Assembly: GCA_024403955.1 (NCBI GenBank)
Contig: JAKSQX010000011.1
Span: 1 to 37,214 of the forward strand
Origin: Clostridia bacterium
GTDB taxonomy: Bacteria; Bacillota; Clostridia; Oscillospirales; Acutalibacteraceae
Length of the DNA: 37,214 nt
Reading direction: 5' to 3'
Shown here: piece after piece, positions 8,920-17,496 of the stretch
Layout of the letters: each line of letters opens with the position of its first letter
Numbering within the stretch: the first letter of the stretch is position 1
Program-made: the position numbers and the translations under genes
The notes under the pieces: generated by a model
Databases searched by the model: none
Told to the model about the DNA's origin: nothing
Seen by the model: only the letters and a program-made list of their open reading frames with translations

Positions 8920-9540
8920 ATGAAAAGAATTATTTCAGTTCTTTTAGTACTTGTTTTGATGCTCACTTTTTACGGATGTAGTAAAGAGACAGAAAAAACA
9001 GATGGTACAAAGAAAACCAAAACAACAAATATAGAGAATCCTTATGATATGTTCCACTATACGCATTATGCCTCAGGAGGAACACCTGAGGAGGAGACGG
9101 CAGTTATCCTCTTTGAGCAGACGAACTCGACCTTCACTTCGTATCAGGTCGCTTTCATCTCCTGCACCTGCCGTGATCCAAGTGTAAATTATTACTCAGT
9201 CATGTACATTGAACTCTTAAACACTAAGGATGATCCACAGGATGCTGCAATTCGTGCCATCACCTTCTCAAAAGGACAGGGCATGTGGGGTGACAGTAAT
9301 CCTACCTACGGCACAACCGATTACACTCCAGAATATTTTGATGAGAACTTCATTCAACCAATGGTCGGAAAGACAAAGGCTGATTTTGATGCCTGGGGTG
9401 GATATAAGACGCAAATTAAAGGAATTGATGTAGATGCAGTTACATCTGCAAGTGTTTCAACAAGTAACATCACATCTTGCATCAAGTCTTTATTTGAATA
9501 TCACGTAAATAAATATTATGCGGATAAGATCGCAAAATAA
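8920..9540 (+). CDS. Lipoprotein, possibly with an FMN-binding-like domain
   Basis: This 206-residue product starts at ATG 8920 after AGGGAC. Residues 1-20 form a lipoprotein signal (FYGC lipobox), followed by a Lys/Thr-rich linker. The C-terminal region has VDAVTSASVSTSNI (about residues 170-183), which resembles the D-A-V/I-T/S-G-A-T-x-T-S element of NqrC/RnfG-type FMN-binding domains, in which a Thr carries covalent FMN. Here the Gly is replaced by Ser, so covalent flavinylation cannot be assumed. No ApbE flavin transferase is in the window. It lies 12 nt after the rhodanese-like gene and 10 nt before the large repeat lipoprotein. Confidence 0.6.
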   Translation: MKRIISVLLVLVLMLTFYGCSKETEKTDGTKKTKTTNIENPYDMFHYTHYASGGTPEEETAVILFEQTNSTFTSYQVAFISCTCRDPSVNYYSVMYIELLNTKDDPQDAAIRAITFSKGQGMWGDSNPTYGTTDYTPEYFDENFIQPMVGKTKADFDAWGGYKTQIKGIDVDAVTSASVSTSNITSCIKSLFEYHVNKYYADKIAK

Positions 9541-9550
9541 GGAGGAAGAC

Positions 9551-12442
9551 ATGAGAAACAAGAAGATTTTAGCCATCTTGATCATTGCGCTTGTCGGTAT
9601 GTTCGTACTTACCGCTTGTGCATATGATGCAACGCTCTTTAAAGATGTGGATTTTGCAAATTCTCCATTTAAACACATCACAAATGGCGGTAAAGATGGT
9701 GAGGAACCTTACAACATCAGTGCTATCACTGGTGCGACTCTCACAATTGAGGGACCTGGCATGAAGAACTCAGTTCCACTTTCAACAAAGGAACTTGAGA
9801 ATCAGAATGACGGTCTTGCTCGTGGTGTCTACAAGGATAAGAATGGTAGATTCGCATACGAAGGTATCGATGTTTACTATCTCCTCAATGACATGGCTGA
9901 GGGCGACAGCGGCATCGTTATGACTGATACTGCTTACAAAGTAGTATTCAAGAATGCTAACCGTGAGACAGTTGCAGAACTCACACTTAAGGACATTGAG
10001 AAGGCTCACAAGGACGGCCAGCCTGTTCTCATCACTTATGGTATGGGCTCAGAGGACGGCAAGACAACTGTTGCTCCTTACGTATTCTCAGGTGCAAACC
10101 CTGGTGAACACACAAACGGTTATGTCAAGGAACTCGACAATGAAGATGGTTGCTTAAAGCTTGTTTATAACTTTACTAAGTATGGTAAAAACAAGGGTTA
10201 CAAGGAATTCTCAAACTGCGCATATCTCTATGTTGTAGAGGAGAAGACTCCTGGTTTCAAGCACACTGAGGCAACTAACGAAGCATATGCAAACGAGGAC
10301 CTCACAAACTATGTAATTTCTATCTCAGGTAAGGCACTTGGCTATGAAGTTGACTTCACAGTTAAGCAACTTGAGGATATGGTTAAGTACGGCAAGGGTG
10401 GCGCTATAAAAGAGGGAGGCCTTGGCTATAAGGATTTCTACTCACTTGCTAACAATACATATTGGTATGTAAATGAGTATGAGGGTCTTGACCTCTATAA
10501 GCTTCTCCAGTACGTTGGTATGCCAAGCGCTGAGGCACTCGGAGATGATGCTGAGAAGACAGATGTAACATTCTCAGCAGCAGACGGTTATACATCTGCA
10601 GAGAAGTTCACTGTAGCTCAGCTTGCTGACTACGACAACTTCGGTTATTACAAGAAGAATTCAGCTGACCTTGATGACGGCACATACGTTTCAACAAATG
10701 CTGACCTCGTAAAGACTGGTTATCCTGTAATGCTTGCATATGGCGTAAACTCTTATCCATATACAATTAAGAATACCGATGATGGATTCGTATCTGGTCT
10801 CTCAAATAACGGTGGACCAATGCGTGTAATCTTTGGTAAGACAGAATATAGTCATCCAAACGGATCTAACCAGATTCAGTACCTTTCAAATATCGTTGTT
10901 GGTACAAACTATGCTCTTTCAACCCACTACGGTTCAAGAGATGAGGATCAGCAGGAACTCGCTGATAACGAATTTAAGGTAGTTGTCAATAACGATGACG
11001 GTTCTAAGCTCTCTGATGACAAGTTCTCAGTTAAGAAGTTTGAGGACCTCCTATATGGTGAAGATGCTACATCTAACCAGATTAAAGCAGCAAAGATTAA
11101 GGGCGTATTCGGTGGAGACATCTATGAAGGTATTGATCTCGACTACTTCCTTTCAAACATCATCGGTATCCCTGGTACAAATGGTACTGTAACATTCTCA
11201 AATGGCAAGGATAAGATGAAGGTTGAACTCACTGACCTCTTTGGACAGGGCGGCTTTATCGCATTTGCTAAGAATGGTACTCCACTCGTTGAGACAGACA
11301 AGAGTGCGGGCTATGTAGCTTCACGTGACCTCTCTCCAATTTCTGATGAACCAGGTACATACAAAGTTGAAAATGCTGGCGGACCTCTTATGCTCGTAAT
11401 TCCTGATAAGGAGAACGGCGCAGAGAAGGCTGAGTTCTTAAAGAACGTAACAAGCATTGAAGTAAATGTTGAACCTGACCAGTATGCTCACTTAAAGGGC
11501 GATGCAGCAAAACTCGCAACTGATGAAATCGTATTCACAGGTGAGGGTATGAACGCTGAGACAACTTATACAGTTGCCGACCTTGAGGGTATGCAGAAGG
11601 TAGCTCAGACACTTGACTTCGGCAAGGAGCGTTTTCGTGGTATTCCAATCTACGACCTTCTCATTTCAACAGGTATTCGCTATAATACAAATGAAGTAAT
11701 CTTCACAACTGCAGATGGTAAGACTGAGACATTTAAGCTCGGCGACCTCCGTGGTGGTGATGATGTTACTGCACCACTTCTTGCATTTGGTAAGGGTGAT
11801 GTAAGCAAGGCAATCAAGGAAGGTAAACCTCTTGATGCATCTGAAGGCCCACTTATGCTTGTAACTGAGGACAAGCAGCTCAAGTCAGTTGTTAAGGTTG
11901 AACTTACAACTATTGAGATGGCAAGCTGGGATCACTCTGCATCGGATCTCTATACCAAGTTCCTTGATGAGACTTTCACAGTAACAATCAAGACTAAGTC
12001 AAACGAGAAGTCATATGAGTATACACTCAAGGAACTCGAGGCTTTGACTGACCTTGTTGAGCGTACAGACTATACAGTTCTTGACCTTGGCACATGCGAA
12101 GGTATCAATCTCTGGGGTCTTGTTAAGTACGCAGCAGGTGGAGATTTTGATCTTTCAAATCCAACATCTGTAAACGGTTATGCAAGTGATGGCTATTCAA
12201 AGGATCTCCTTTCAATCTTCGGTATGGAAGCACTTGAAAAGGGTGTTGTTGATGGCAATGGACAGCGTAAGCCAATTATTGTTTGCTATGCTGTAAATGG
12301 TTATCCACTTGTATATGATGAGAACGATGAGGGCTACACAGGTCTTGTTGCAAATGGATATGGTCCAACACGTTTCGTAACAGAGACAAACCAGGGCGCA
12401 TCTGTTAAGCATGCAAACAAGATTGTTGTTAACCTCGACTAG
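9551..12442 (+). CDS. Large lipoprotein with about five molybdopterin-oxidoreductase-like repeats
   Basis: This 963-residue protein starts at ATG 9551, 4 nt after GGAGGA. The signal ends at LTAC (Cys 23). The rest is about five degenerate copies of one domain, starting near residues 55, 254, 473, 658 and 806. Each has a strand followed by an acidic helix (for example FTVKQLEDM, YTVADLEGM, YTLKELEAL) and the element YEGLDLYKLL, FRGIPIYDLL or CEGINLWGLV. Copies 2 and 5 also keep a DGY turn, the YxVNxYP strand and a closing GPxR segment. These are landmarks of the sulfite-oxidase fold. The Cys that ligates Mo is not seen in any copy, so these may be cofactor-free scaffolds. It is anchored outside the membrane and immediately precedes the Moco genes. 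Confidence 0.75.
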   Translation: MRNKKILAILIIALVGMFVLTACAYDATLFKDVDFANSPFKHITNGGKDGEEPYNISAITGATLTIEGPGMKNSVPLSTKELENQNDGLARGVYKDKNGRFAYEGIDVYYLLNDMAEGDSGIVMTDTAYKVVFKNANRETVAELTLKDIEKAHKDGQPVLITYGMGSEDGKTTVAPYVFSGANPGEHTNGYVKELDNEDGCLKLVYNFTKYGKNKGYKEFSNCAYLYVVEEKTPGFKHTEATNEAYANEDLTNYVISISGKALGYEVDFTVKQLEDMVKYGKGGAIKEGGLGYKDFYSLANNTYWYVNEYEGLDLYKLLQYVGMPSAEALGDDAEKTDVTFSAADGYTSAEKFTVAQLADYDNFGYYKKNSADLDDGTYVSTNADLVKTGYPVMLAYGVNSYPYTIKNTDDGFVSGLSNNGGPMRVIFGKTEYSHPNGSNQIQYLSNIVVGTNYALSTHYGSRDEDQQELADNEFKVVVNNDDGSKLSDDKFSVKKFEDLLYGEDATSNQIKAAKIKGVFGGDIYEGIDLDYFLSNIIGIPGTNGTVTFSNGKDKMKVELTDLFGQGGFIAFAKNGTPLVETDKSAGYVASRDLSPISDEPGTYKVENAGGPLMLVIPDKENGAEKAEFLKNVTSIEVNVEPDQYAHLKGDAAKLATDEIVFTGEGMNAETTYTVADLEGMQKVAQTLDFGKERFRGIPIYDLLISTGIRYNTNEVIFTTADGKTETFKLGDLRGGDDVTAPLLAFGKGDVSKAIKEGKPLDASEGPLMLVTEDKQLKSVVKVELTTIEMASWDHSASDLYTKFLDETFTVTIKTKSNEKSYEYTLKELEALTDLVERTDYTVLDLGTCEGINLWGLVKYAAGGDFDLSNPTSVNGYASDGYSKDLLSIFGMEALEKGVVDGNGQRKPIIVCYAVNGYPLVYDENDEGYTGLVANGYGPTRFVTETNQGASVKHANKIVVNLD

Positions 12443-12453
12443 TTGAATTAATT

Positions 12454-12477
12454 GAGCCGGAGCTTTTGCTCCGGCTC
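12454..12477 (+). other. Perfect GC-rich hairpin between large lipoprotein and moaA
   Basis: GAGCCGGAGC (12454-12463), loop TTTT, GCTCCGGCTC (12468-12477) form a 10-bp perfect stem. It is followed by ATATGGGG, not a T-tract, and only 13 nt separate it from the moaA start. It may protect the 3' end of the upstream mRNA or lower expression of the cofactor genes relative to the lipoproteins. Confidence 0.65.
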
Positions 12478-12490
12478 ATATGGGGACTCT

Positions 12491-13468
12491 ATGAAAGATA
12501 GTTTTGGGAGAAATATTGATTATTTAAGAATATCTGTAACTGACAGATGCAACCTCCGCTGTGTTTACTGTATGCCAGAGGAGGGTGTTGAACCTATTTC
12601 TCACTGCGACATTTTGTCTTATGAAGAGATAATGAGACTTGTTGGAATCTTCGCAAGTCTCGGTATCAAGAACATCAGGCTCACTGGTGGAGAGCCACTT
12701 GTTCGTAAGGGCATTGAGAACTTAATTGCAGATATTAAGAAGACCCCTGGCATTGAAACTGTCTCAATCACAACTAACGGAACTTTGATTCCTGAGAAGT
12801 TTGAGGCTTTGAAAAATACTGGCCTCGACGCAGTAAACATCAGTCTCGACACGATCAATCCGGAGCGCTTTAAGGAGATAACAAGGCGCGAGGGATTTGA
12901 AAAGGTTATCGAGGCAATAAAACTTTGTGAGGGCAGCGGTATTAAAACGAAGATAAACTGCGTTGCAATGAAGGGTGTAAATGATGACGAGCTCGCATCA
13001 ATTGCGGGACTTGCACAGGACCTCAATATTGCAGTTCGATTTATTGAGTATATGCCAGTTGGTAAAAATGATTTTGAAAAATGTGTTCCAAAGGAGGATA
13101 TACTCAAATTAATAGCAAATGTTTATGGACCTCTCTATAAGCTTGATGCGAAGTTTGGTAATGGCCCAGCTGAGTATTATAAGCCTGAGGGATTTGTCGG
13201 TGTAGTTGGAATGATTTCAGCTATGACCTGCAGTTTCTGTGAGAGCTGTAATCGTGTTCGTTTGACGGCAGAGGGATTTTTGAAACTCTGTCTTCAATAT
13301 GATAAAGGTGTTTCCCTCCGCAATATTATAAGAGCGGGAGCAACCGATGAAGAAATAGCAAAGGCAATAGAAAAAGCTGTTGCCGAAAAGCCTAAGCAGC
13401 ATATCTTTAATGATTATTTTGGTGCTGAGGATATTGAAGAAAGTCCTATGAGTAGAATAGGCGGATAA
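12491..13468 (+). CDS. moaA: GTP 3',8-cyclase MoaA
   Basis: The 325-residue enzyme starts at ATG 12491 after GGGGAC. It converts GTP to 3',8-cyclo-7,8-dihydro-GTP, the first step of molybdopterin (pyranopterin) synthesis. The radical SAM Cys triad is in TDRCNLRCVYCMPEEG (about residues 20-35). TGGEPLVRK is the SAM-binding GGE element. The second cluster motif is CSFCESCNRVR with a third Cys in LKLC near residue 275. The chain ends in the conserved Gly-Gly (SRIGG), whose tail inserts into the active site in this family. All landmarks are intact. moaE-like follows after 9 nt. Confidence 0.97.
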   Translation: MKDSFGRNIDYLRISVTDRCNLRCVYCMPEEGVEPISHCDILSYEEIMRLVGIFASLGIKNIRLTGGEPLVRKGIENLIADIKKTPGIETVSITTNGTLIPEKFEALKNTGLDAVNISLDTINPERFKEITRREGFEKVIEAIKLCEGSGIKTKINCVAMKGVNDDELASIAGLAQDLNIAVRFIEYMPVGKNDFEKCVPKEDILKLIANVYGPLYKLDAKFGNGPAEYYKPEGFVGVVGMISAMTCSFCESCNRVRLTAEGFLKLCLQYDKGVSLRNIIRAGATDEEIAKAIEKAVAEKPKQHIFNDYFGAEDIEESPMSRIGG

Positions 13469-13477
13469 GGAGTAGTT

Positions 13478-13855
13478 ATGGTAGACCTTAATAAGTGGCT
13501 TGACGAGGCCAAAAAGGCTCCAGATGCTGACAAATGTGGCATGTACCTGATGCATAATGGTGTAGTTCGTGGTACTGCAAAAGCACAGGTTCGACAGGGA
13601 ATCGATTCCGAACCTGTTACTGGAATGATCTTCTCATATGAGAAGGCAATGGTGGATAGAGTTGTTTCAAAGACACTTGAGATGACTGGTATCTACTATG
13701 TTCGTGCAGAGCTTAGCTCTGGTAAACTCGAAGTTGGGGACGACATTATGTATGTGCTTATAGGTGCAGACACTCGTCCACATGCACTTGATGCTTTTAG
13801 CTTCCTTATGGATGAGGTTAAAGGCAACTGTGTAAAAGAACTTGAAATGAACTGA
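13478..13855 (+). CDS. moaE: Short MoaE-like molybdopterin synthase large subunit
   Basis: This 125-residue protein starts at ATG 13478 with AAGGAG upstream. MoaE transfers sulfur from thiocarboxylated MoaD to cyclic pyranopterin monophosphate, forming molybdopterin. The match is seen in GVVRGTAK, a YEKAMVDRVV helix, GKLEVGDD, and FLMDEVKGNCVKELE, which aligns with the FLMDxLKxxxPxWKxE end of MoaE and keeps both active-site Lys. Differences are the shorter length (family about 140-150), TRPHA where HRxxA is usual, and loss of the Pro-x-Trp. It is probably a divergent but working subunit. The only MoaD-like partner in the window is at 27111-27344. Confidence 0.8.
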   Translation: MVDLNKWLDEAKKAPDADKCGMYLMHNGVVRGTAKAQVRQGIDSEPVTGMIFSYEKAMVDRVVSKTLEMTGIYYVRAELSSGKLEVGDDIMYVLIGADTRPHALDAFSFLMDEVKGNCVKELEMN

Positions 13856-13867
13856 GAGGTGCAGATT

Positions 13868-14380
13868 ATGAGTGAAAATAAAGAAAAAATCATCATAAAG
13901 GCAGCTGTCCTCACAATGTCCGACAAGGGCTCAAGAGGTGAGCGTGAAGATCTCTCAGGTCCAGCTATCAAAGAGTTCATTGAACCATATGGTTATGAAG
14001 TTGTAGATTACAAAGTCATCCCAGATGACTTTGATGAGATAAGAAAAGAGATAAAGAGAATTGCCGATGAGGATATCGCAAACGTTCTCTTTACTACTGG
14101 AGGCACAGGCTTCTCTCAGAGAGATGTAACTCCTGATGCCACAAAGGCAGTGTGCTCTCGTGAGGTTCCTGGTATTCCAGAGGCTATGCGTGCAGCATCA
14201 ATGCAAATAACAAATAAAGCTATGCTCTCAAGAGCCTATGCAGGCATTCGTAAGAACACTCTTGTAATCAATATGCCTGGTTCACCAAAGGCTGTAAAAG
14301 AGAGCCTTGAGGTCATTATTGAACCACTTCGCCATGGTATCGAGATCTTGATTGGCGAGGCAAGTGAATGTGCCAGATAG
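13868..14380 (+). CDS. mog: Molybdopterin adenylyltransferase, MogA/MoaB family
   Basis: This 170-residue protein starts at ATG 13868; a GTG 9 nt upstream lies within the ribosome site GAGAGGTG (13854-13861) and is less likely. The enzyme activates molybdopterin with ATP to give MPT-AMP before metal insertion. Family motifs are intact: VLTMSDKGSRGEREDLSGP, TTGGTGFSQRDVTPDAT (substrate loop with the catalytic Asp), and MPGSPKAVKE. The gene is 12 nt after moaE-like and 12 nt before moeA. Confidence 0.93.
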   Translation: MSENKEKIIIKAAVLTMSDKGSRGEREDLSGPAIKEFIEPYGYEVVDYKVIPDDFDEIRKEIKRIADEDIANVLFTTGGTGFSQRDVTPDATKAVCSREVPGIPEAMRAASMQITNKAMLSRAYAGIRKNTLVINMPGSPKAVKESLEVIIEPLRHGIEILIGEASECAR

Positions 14381-14392
14381 GTAGGTGCATTT

Positions 14393-15613
14393 ATGTTAAC
14401 GGTAAAGACTTCAGCTGAAGCTGAAAAGATTATATTTGATACGTTCGGAAAAGTATCAGTTGACGTTGAGGAAGTAAAAATCCTCGACTCTGTTGGTTGT
14501 ATTCTTGCAGAGGATATCATCTCTAAAGAGGATGTTCCTGGTTTCAACAGATCAACTGTCGACGGCTTTGCAGTAAAAGCCGCTGATACTTTTGGATGTT
14601 CTGACTCAGTACCAGCAATACTTGATTTTAAGGGTGAAGTGTTGATGGGTGAGGCGCCAACTTTTGAAATTGAGAAGGACCAGTGTGCATATGTGCCTAC
14701 AGGTGGCGAGCTGCCAGCCGGCGCAGATGCGATGGTTATGCTTGAGTTCTCAGAGGACTATGGTGACGGTACTCGCGCCATGCTGAAACCGTCTGCTCCA
14801 GGACAGTATGTGACTTTCAAGGGTGATGACGTAAAAGTGGGGCAGGCAGTTTTAAAGTCGGGGGTCCGACTTTCAGCTCGCCATATTGCAGCCCTCTCAT
14901 CACTTGGATACTCCAAGGTAAAAGTGTATAAGAAACTCAAGGTTGCGGTTATCTCAACTGGAGACGAACTCATCGATGTTACAAAGAATCCAGTTGGCGC
15001 ACAGATTAGAGACATAAACAGTTATGAACTTTCTGCAGCTCTTATCGAGCTTGGCTGTGAAGTATATAGAATCGGAATTGTTGTCGATGAATTACCTCTC
15101 CTTGAGAAGGCAGTAAAAGATGCTGTCTCTTCCTGTGATATGGTGGTTGTATCAGGCGGCAGTTCTGTCGGTGTCAAGGACGCCACATTCAAGGCTTATG
15201 ACATGCTCGGCGATGTGCTCTTCCACGGAATAGCAATCAAACCTGGCAAGCCAACCATCCTCGCAAACATTGATGGCAAACCTTGCTTCGGCCTTCCTGG
15301 CCACCCACTCGCAGCATTCTATGTCTTCAGTTTATTTGTAAAACCACTTGTTCTTACGATGAGCGGAGACCTTGGAAAATCAAAATCTCTTAAGAAGACT
15401 TTGCCAGTTGCACTCTCAATTCCAAGTAATCACGGAAGAGAGGAGTGTATGGGTGTAAAGCTCATAGAGAAAGATGGTAGAGAGATGGTTGAACCAGTCT
15501 ATGCTAAGTCTGGACTTGTAAGTAACCTCTCAACTATAGATGGATTTATTAGAATCAGCAGAGACTGTGAGGGTATCTCACAGGGTGATGAAGTGGAGGT
15601 CGAGTTGTTTTGA
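14393..15613 (+). CDS. moeA: Molybdopterin molybdenumtransferase MoeA
   Basis: This 406-residue enzyme starts at ATG 14393. MoeA hydrolyses MPT-AMP and inserts molybdate or tungstate. Domains run in the usual order. N-terminal part: PGFNRSTVDGFAV with the conserved S-x-x-D-G-(F/Y)-A substrate motif, and VPTGGELPAGADAMVM. Middle MoCF-like domain: VISTGDEL, VVSGGSSVGVKD, HGIAIKPGKP and GLPGHPLA. C-terminal domain ends near residue 405. The last 4 nt overlap the TTG start of a second MoeA (TTGA), showing translational coupling. Two MoeA copies are common where both Mo and W cofactors are made; which copy handles which metal cannot be told here. Confidence 0.95.
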   Translation: MLTVKTSAEAEKIIFDTFGKVSVDVEEVKILDSVGCILAEDIISKEDVPGFNRSTVDGFAVKAADTFGCSDSVPAILDFKGEVLMGEAPTFEIEKDQCAYVPTGGELPAGADAMVMLEFSEDYGDGTRAMLKPSAPGQYVTFKGDDVKVGQAVLKSGVRLSARHIAALSSLGYSKVKVYKKLKVAVISTGDELIDVTKNPVGAQIRDINSYELSAALIELGCEVYRIGIVVDELPLLEKAVKDAVSSCDMVVVSGGSSVGVKDATFKAYDMLGDVLFHGIAIKPGKPTILANIDGKPCFGLPGHPLAAFYVFSLFVKPLVLTMSGDLGKSKSLKKTLPVALSIPSNHGREECMGVKLIEKDGREMVEPVYAKSGLVSNLSTIDGFIRISRDCEGISQGDEVEVELF

Positions 15614-17496
15614 AATATGAGTATTTGACAAACGAGGACCTCGACATCGCTGTTGAGAGCTATATTACAGCATTAAAGGCTGAAGGTCTCACACCTGTTT
15701 CTGAGACAATTCCAGTATTTGAGGCATCGGGTAGAGTGACAGCTGAGGCTGTCTATGCTCACATCTGTGCTCCTCATTACAATGCATCCGCAATGGACGG
15801 AATTGCTCTTATGGCAAACGTCACTTTCGGTGCAACAGAGACCACACCTGTAAGACTTGATGCTTCTCAGTTTATCCAGGTTGATACCGGTGACCCAATG
15901 CCTGAGGGCACGGACGCCGTTGTTATGATTGAGGACGTTGTACGTGATGGTGACGACGTACTCCTCTACGGTGCGGCAGTGCCATGGCAACACGTTCGCC
16001 AGGTAGGTGAGGATGTCTGTGCAGGCGATATGATTTTGCCCTCATACACAGTTATCACACCAGCAGCGCTCGGCGCTATGCTCGCCGGTGGCGTAATGGA
16101 GGTCTCCGTTGTTAAGCCTCCTGTTGTCGGCATCATCCCAACCGGAGACGAGATTGTTGCCCCTTGCACAGACCCAAAACCTGGCGACATTATCGAGTTT
16201 AACTCAACAATCTTCTCAGGTATCCTCTCATCTTGGGGTGCAGTTCCAAAGACTTACCCAATAGTTAAGGATATTAAAGAGGATATTATTAATACTATGA
16301 AGAAAGCGGTTGAGGAATGCGATGCCGTTATTATCAATGCGGGTTCCTCAGCTGGACGTGATGACTACTCATCACTCGCAGTTTCAACTGTTGGCACGAT
16401 GCTCTATCACGGCATCGCCATCAAGCCTGGTAAACCTGCAATTTTAGGTTATGCCGGTAAGAAACCAATCCTTGGCGTACCAGGTTATCCGGTTTCAGGT
16501 ATCATCGTTCTTGATCAGATTATGAGACCTGTGATTGAGGTTATGACCGGTAGAAATCTTCACCAGCAGGCTGAAATTGAGGCAACACTCGGCAGAGTTA
16601 TGACCTCACCTTTAAAGTACAGAGAGTTTGTACGTGTACGCCTTGGTGTTGATGACAAAGGTGGATATATCGCCACTCCTTTGAGCCGTGGAGCGGGTGT
16701 TGTAACATCATTTGTTAAGGCCGACGGAATTATCGATGTTCCTCAGGATTGTGAGGGTTATGAGGCCGGTGACAAGGTAAAGGTTACTTTGCTAAGACCA
16801 ATTCAGGACCTCAACAACACACTCACGATTATCGGTAGCCATGACCCACTTATTGATGAGGTGGCAGATATTTTAAAGAGACAGAATCCTGACTCTGTTG
16901 TCTCCTCTTCACACGTTGGTTCTATGGGCGCCATCATGGCAGTAAAACGTGGTGAGGCTCAGATGGGCGCCATCCATCTTCTCGATGAGGCGACAGGTGA
17001 GTACAACACATCATTTGTAGCTAAGTACTTCAAAGATGGTGGCGTAAAACTTGAGAAGGGTGTAAAACGTGTCCAGGGAATTATGGTTGCCAAAGGTAAT
17101 CCTAAGGGAATCAAAGAGTTTAAGGACATGGCCCGTGATGATATCTCTTATGTAAACCGTCAAAAGGGAGCAGGCACAAGAATTCTCTGCGACTATTTAA
17201 TTAAGAAGAATGGTATGAATGCCGCTGATATCTATGGCTATGAGCGTGAGGAGTTCACCCACACCTCAGTTGCCGCACAGATTGCCTCGGGCACAGCAGA
17301 TGCTGGTCTTGGCATCTACTCTGCAGCAAAGACATATGATCTTGACTTCATTCCAATCTGTAATGAGGAATACGATCTCCTCATAGATGAGAAGGCATAT
17401 GACAGTGAAAAAATAAAAGACTTCCTCAAAGTTCTTCACAGCGATGAACTAAAAGAAAGACTTAAGAGATTAGGAGGCTATGAGACATGGGATTAA
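15610..17496 (+). CDS. MoeA paralogue with C-terminal PBP-like domain
   Basis: The start is TTG 15610, overlapping the previous stop as TTGA, with GTGGAGGT at 15593-15600. The 628-residue product is a fusion. Residues 1-400 are MoeA: HYNASAMDGIAL, DTGDPMPEGTDAVVMIEDV, IPTGDEIV, INAGSSAGRDDYS, HGIAIKPGKPAILG and GVPGYPVSG. Residues about 405-628 form a PBP-like domain of the LysR-substrate-binding/ModA-like type, with SHVGSMGAIMAVKRGEAQMG, VNRQKGAGTRILCDYL and SGTADAGLGIYSAA. The domain may bind the oxyanion or a regulatory ligand during metal insertion. The gene overlaps moaC by 10 nt. This architecture is known in archaea and clostridia. Confidence 0.92.
   Translation: MKYEYLTNEDLDIAVESYITALKAEGLTPVSETIPVFEASGRVTAEAVYAHICAPHYNASAMDGIALMANVTFGATETTPVRLDASQFIQVDTGDPMPEGTDAVVMIEDVVRDGDDVLLYGAAVPWQHVRQVGEDVCAGDMILPSYTVITPAALGAMLAGGVMEVSVVKPPVVGIIPTGDEIVAPCTDPKPGDIIEFNSTIFSGILSSWGAVPKTYPIVKDIKEDIINTMKKAVEECDAVIINAGSSAGRDDYSSLAVSTVGTMLYHGIAIKPGKPAILGYAGKKPILGVPGYPVSGIIVLDQIMRPVIEVMTGRNLHQQAEIEATLGRVMTSPLKYREFVRVRLGVDDKGGYIATPLSRGAGVVTSFVKADGIIDVPQDCEGYEAGDKVKVTLLRPIQDLNNTLTIIGSHDPLIDEVADILKRQNPDSVVSSSHVGSMGAIMAVKRGEAQMGAIHLLDEATGEYNTSFVAKYFKDGGVKLEKGVKRVQGIMVAKGNPKGIKEFKDMARDDISYVNRQKGAGTRILCDYLIKKNGMNAADIYGYEREEFTHTSVAAQIASGTADAGLGIYSAAKTYDLDFIPICNEEYDLLIDEKAYDSEKIKDFLKVLHSDELKERLKRLGGYETWD

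Noticed and set aside
9722-9740. AITGATLT in the large lipoprotein as an FMN attachment site
   Set aside because: The motif resembles T-G-A-T of FMN_bind proteins, but only about 35 mature residues precede it, too few for that domain, and it leads straight into repeat 1.
12454-12477. Terminator before moaA
   Set aside because: There is no T-tract after the stem, and moaA starts 13 nt later with no promoter of its own visible.
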